Part shown: positions 59,864-64,000 of the stretch, one piece after another | How positions within the stretch are numbered: position 1 is the first letter of the stretch | How the letters are laid out: each line of letters begins with the position of its first letter | Source: Sciurus carolinensis | Taxonomy: Eukaryota > Chordata > Mammalia > Rodentia > Sciuridae | Direction of reading: 5' to 3' | DNA length: 64,000 nucleotides | Assembly (NCBI RefSeq): GCF_902686445.1 | Contig: NC_062222.1 | Coordinates: 132,997,035 to 133,061,034 of the forward strand | Made by a program: the position numbers and the translations under genes | Notes under the pieces: generated by a model | What the model was told of the DNA's origin: nothing | Seen by the model: the letters and a program-made list of their open reading frames with translations, nothing else | The model's database searches: none

Positions 59864-62800
59864 ATGAACCAAATGAGTGGGAATACAAATCATATCTCAA
59901 TAATAACCCTGAATGTTAATGGCCTGAATTCATCAATCAAAAGACATAGACTAGCAGATTGGATTAAAAGAAAGACCCAACAATATGTTGCCTGCAAGAG
60001 ACTCACCTCATAGAAAGAGATACCCATACACTAAAGGTGAAAGGATGGGGAAAAACACACCATGCACATGGACTCAGCAAAAAAGCTGGAGTATCCATCC
60101 TCATTTCAGATAATGTGGACTTCAAGCCAAAGTTAGTCAGAAGGAATAAAGAAGGACATTTCATAATGCTTAAGGAAAGCATAAATCAGAAAGATATAAC
60201 AATCATAATCATCTTTGCCCCAAACAGTGGCTCATCCATGTATGTCAAACAAATTCTTCTCAATTTCAGAAACCAAATAGACCATAACACAAAAATACTA
60301 GGTGATTTTTACACCCCTCTCTCACCACTGGACAGAACTTCCAAGCAAAAATTGAACAAAGAAACCATAGATCTCAATAACACAATCAATAATTTAGACT
60401 TAACAGATATTTATAGAATATACCATCCAACCAAGAGCAAATACACTTTCTTCTCAGCAGCAGATGGATCCTTCTCTAAAATAGACCATATATTATGCCA
60501 CAAAGCTAATGTTAGCAAATACAAGAAGATAGAGACTACCTTGTATTCTATCAGATCATAATGGATTGAAATTAGAAATAAATGAAAGAGGAAAAAACAG
60601 AAACTACTCCAACACCTGGAGATTAAACAATATGCTATTATATGATGAATGGATAACAGAAGATATTAGGAAGGAAATTAAAAAATTCTTAGAGGTAAAT
60701 GGGAACAAAGAAACATCATATCAAAATCTCTGGGACACTATGAAAGCAGTACTTAGAGGAAAATTTATTTCATGGAGTGCATTTACTAAAAGAAGTAAAG
60801 CTCAACAAATAAACGACCTAACACTACAGCTCAAAGCCCTAGAAAAAGAAGAATAGACCAACACCAAAAGTAGTGGAAGACAGGAAATAGTTAAAATCAG
60901 AGTTGAAATCAACAAAATTGAAAACAAAGAAACAATACAAAAAATTGACAAAATAAATGGTTGGTTCTTCGAAAAAATAAACAAAATTGATAAACCTTTA
61001 GCTACACTAGCAAAGAGAAGACGAGAGAAAACCCAAATCACTAAAATTCGGAATGAACAAGGAAATATCACAACAGACACGACTGAAATACAAAACATAA
61101 TTAGAAGCTATTTTGAAAATCTATACTCCAACAAATTAGAAAATTTCGAAGACATCAACAGGTTTCTAGAGACATATGAATTGCCTAAACTGAATGAGGA
61201 GGACATACACAATTTAAATAGACCAATTTCAAGTAATGAAATAGAAGAAGTCATCAAAAGTCTACCAACAAAGAAAAGTCCAGGACCAGATGGGTTCTCA
61301 GCTGAGTTCTACAAAACCTTTAAAGAAGAGCTCATCCCAATACTTCTCAAAGTATTCCATAAAATAGAAGAGGAAGGAACCCTCCCAAACTCATTCTATG
61401 AAGCCAATATTACCCTGATACCTAAACCAGACAGAGACACATAGAGAAAAGAAAATTTCAGACCAGTATCCCTAATGAATATCGACGCAAAAATTCTAAA
61501 GAAAATTTTAGCAAATCACATACACAAACATATTAAAAAGATAGTGCACCATGATCAAGTGGGTTTCATCCCAGGGATGCAAGGTTGGTTCAACGTCAGG
61601 AAATCAATAAATGTAATTCACCATATCAATAGACTTAAAGTCAAGAATCACATGATTATTTCAATAGATGCAGAAAAAGAATTTGATAAAATATAGCACC
61701 CATTCATGCTCAAAACACTAGAAAAAATAGGGGTAGTGGGAACATTCCTTAACATTGTAAAGGTCATCTATGCTAAACCCATGGCTAATATCATTCTAAA
61801 TGGTGAAAAAGTGAAAGCATTCTCCCTAAAAACTGGAACAAGGCAGAGATGCCCTCTTTCACCACTTCTTTTCAATATCTTCCTTGAAACTCTAGCCAGA
61901 GCAATTAGACCAAAGAAATTAAAGGGATACGAATAGGAAAAGAAGAACTCAAACTATCCCTATTTGTTGATGATATGATTATATACTTAGAGGAACCAGG
62001 AAATTCCACCAGAAAACTTTTAGAACTCATAAGTGAATTCAGTAAAGTAGCGGGATATAAGATCAATGCTAAGGCATTTTTATACATAAGTGATGAATCT
62101 TCAGAAAGACAAATTAGGAAAACTACCTCATTCACAAGAGCATCGAAAAAAATAAAATACTTGGGAATCAATCTCACAAAAGAGGTGAAAGACCTCTACA
62201 ATGAGAACTACAGAACACTAAAGAAAGAAATTAAAGAAAACCTTAGAAGATGGAAAGATCTCCTATGTTCTTGGATAGGAAGAATTAATATTGTCAAAAT
62301 GGCTATACTACCAAAAGTGCTATACAGATTCAATGCAATTTCAATTAAAATCCCAATGATGTACCTTACAGAAATAGAGCAAGAAATTATGAAATTCATC
62401 TAGAAGAATAAAAAACCCAGAATAGCTAAAGCAATCCTTGGCAGAAAGAGTGAAGCAGGGGGTATCGCAATACCAGATCTTCAACTCTACTACAAAGCAA
62501 TAGTAACAAAAACGGCATGATATTGGTACCAAAATAGAAAGGTGGATCAATGGTACAGAATAGAGGACACGGACACAAACCCAAATAAATACAATTTTCT
62601 CATACTAGACAAAGGGGCCAAAAATATGCAATGGAGAAAAGATAGCCTCTTCAACAAATGGTGCTGGGAGAATTGGAAATCCATATGCAACAGAATGAAA
62701 CTAAACCCATATCTCTCACCATGCACGAAACTAAACTCAAAATGGATTAAGGACCTCAGAATCAGACCAGAGACCTTGCATCTTATAGAAGAAAAAGTAG

Positions 62801-63685
62801 GTCCAGAGCTTCAACATGTTGGCTTAGAACCAGACTTCCTCAAAAGGACTCCCATAGCACAAGAAATAAAAGCAAGAATCAATAACTGGGATAGATTCAA
62901 ACTAAAAAGCTTTCTCTCAGCAAAAGAAACTATCAGCAATGCGAAGAAAGAGCCTACAAAGTGGGAGAAAATCTTTGCCAATCATACTTCAGATAGAGCA
63001 CTAATCTCCAGTATCTATAAAGAACACAAAAAACTCTACACCAAGAATGCAAATAATCCAATCGACAAATGGGCTAAGGAAAAGAATAGACACTTCACAG
63101 AAGAAGATCTACAAGCAATCAACAAACATATGGAAAAATGTTCAACACCTCTAGTAATAAGAGAAATGCAAATCAAAACCACCTTAAGATTCCATCTCAC
63201 CCCAATTAGAATGGCGATTATCAAGAATACAAGCAACAATAGGTGTTGGAGAGGATGTGGGGAGAAAGGTACACTCACACATTGCTGGTGGGGCTGCAAA
63301 TTAGTGCAGCCACTCTGGAAAGCAGTGTGGAGATTCCTTAGAAAACTTGGAATGGAACCACCATCTGACCCAGCTATCCCACTTCTTGGCCTATACCCAA
63401 AGGACTTAAAATCAGCATAATACAGAGATACAGCCACATCAATGTTCATAGTTGCTCAGTTCACAATAGCCAGATTGTGGAACCAACCTAGATGTCCTTC
63501 AATTGATGAATGGATAAAGAAACTGTGGTATATATATATATACAATGGAATATTACTCAGCCATAAAGAATGATAAAATTATGGCATTTGCAGGCAAATG
63601 GATGAAATTGGAGAATATCATGCTAAGTGAGATAAGCCAATCTCAAAAAACCAAAGGACAAATGATATCGCTAGTAAGTGGATGA
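59864..63685 (+). pseudogene. L1-E ORF2 remnant
   Basis: The endonuclease motif GDFN has become GDFY (near 60301), and FSKIDH is kept. The RT active site reads FVDDM (61963-61977), with both aspartates kept. The Cys/His cluster ([18 protein letters not shown], 63245-63298) is intact. Frame breaks lie near 59965, 60535 and 61915. In-frame stops occur at about 60856, 61444, 61696, 62403, 62520 and 63420. It shares with L1-A a high identity across the whole frame but not the L1-A frameshift at 4560. Confidence 0.92.
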
Positions 63686-63935
63686 TGACACATAATAGGG
63701 GGTGGGAGGGGTTAGTGTTAGGGTTAGAGTTAGGGTTAGGGAGGGGGGCAAGAATGGAGGAAGGAAGAACTGTATAGAGGGAAAAGAGGGGTGGCAGGGG
63801 TGGGGGGGAAGGGAAAAAATAACAAATAAATCAAACATTACCCTATGTAAATTTATGATTATACAAATGGCATGCCTTTACGCCATGTACAAACAGAGAA
63901 ACAACATGTATCCCATTTGTTTACAATAAAAAAAA
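63686..63935 (+). other. L1-E 3'UTR with telomere-like hexamers
   Basis: Positions 63712-63741 read as five consecutive hexamers TTAGTG, TTAGGG, TTAGAG, TTAGGG, TTAGGG, followed by a G-rich purine tract and the conserved L1 end (TGTATCCCATTTGTTTACAA) with AATAAA and an A-tail. L1-A has a decayed version at the same place; L1-B and L1-D lack it. Confidence 0.88.
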
Positions 63936-64000
63936 GAAAAGGTTTAAAAGACCTGCCATTTACTTATCTGTAATCATAAATTATTTTTCCTCCTAAAAAT

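Larger units (their letters stand above)
57318..63935 (+). mobile_element. L1-E: full-length LINE-1 of the L1-A type
   Basis: This has the same architecture as L1-A: an AAGATGGCGG start, a 5'UTR with the 68-bp array, ORF1 (58748-59795), ORF2 (59864-63685), a 3'UTR with telomere-like hexamers, and an A-tail. A clear target-site duplication was not found. At least eight stops or frameshifts are visible, so it is inactive despite its close similarity to L1-A. Confidence 0.93.

Noticed and set aside
63712..63741. A true interstitial telomere or chromosome-fusion relic
   Set aside because: The hexamers sit at a fixed place inside an L1 3'UTR and recur, decayed, in L1-A.
1..64000. CRISPR arrays, bacterial operons, rRNA genes, integrons
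   Set aside because: The sequence is mammalian nuclear DNA; tandem repeats seen are L1 5'UTR units and microsatellites.

Overview
The window is mammalian nuclear DNA, most likely from a squirrel-family rodent (Sciuridae). No functional host gene, host exon, rRNA gene or functional tRNA gene could be identified. The squirrel assignment is an inference. It rests on an ID SINE derived from tRNA-Ala (431-541), several B1+ID composite SINEs (14718-14950, 17502-17703, 19307-19492), MaLR LTRs, and a lineage of LINE-1 elements whose ORF2 protein is clearly L1 but whose untranslated regions are not the mouse or human types. Bacterial-style features (operons, ribosome binding sites, CRISPR) do not apply.

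Layout. Four long L1 elements and one nested L1 fragment fill about 27 kb of the 64 kb. L1-A (+, 912-7645) is full length with an 11-bp target-site duplication (TSD), and each of its two ORFs has a single frame break. A cytochrome c retrocopy (-, 8008-8957) has an uninterrupted 105-residue frame but has lost the heme-ligand methionine. From 9.5 to 23 kb lie old fragments: a truncated L1 3' end, a probable ERV LTR with a primer-binding-site-like and splice-donor-like sequence (12361-12990), MIR and L2 pieces, B1/ID SINEs, a decayed L1M and a MaLR LTR. L1-B (+, 23051-28574) is full length, older and decayed, with a short 5'UTR and a 13-bp TSD. From 28.6 to 32.5 kb there are further L1M 3' ends and an MLT1-type LTR. 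L1-D (-, 32511-40561) carries a third kind of 5'UTR made of about 195-bp monomers. A 2.15-kb L1 fragment (L1-C, 32577-34724) is inserted in its 3'UTR and flanked by a 16-bp duplication. From 40.6 to 57.3 kb is mostly unassigned sequence with L1M, L2, MIR, DNA-transposon fossils, microsatellites and another MaLR LTR. L1-E (+, 57318-63935) is a close relative of L1-A with more stops.

How the parts relate. The L1 copies supply the retrotransposition machinery that explains the SINEs and the CYCS retrocopy. None of the copies here is intact. The most unusual material is within the L1s: three unrelated 5'UTR architectures on similar bodies, a tandem array of about 68-bp units in the 5'UTR whose antisense strand is open in all three copies, a telomere-like hexamer run in the 3'UTR of L1-A and L1-E only, an 11-residue coiled-coil repeat that varies in number in ORF1, and the poly(A)-less, doubly truncated nested L1 insertion with a perfect TSD. 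Family names for old repeats come from recognised consensus features and were not checked against a repeat library.
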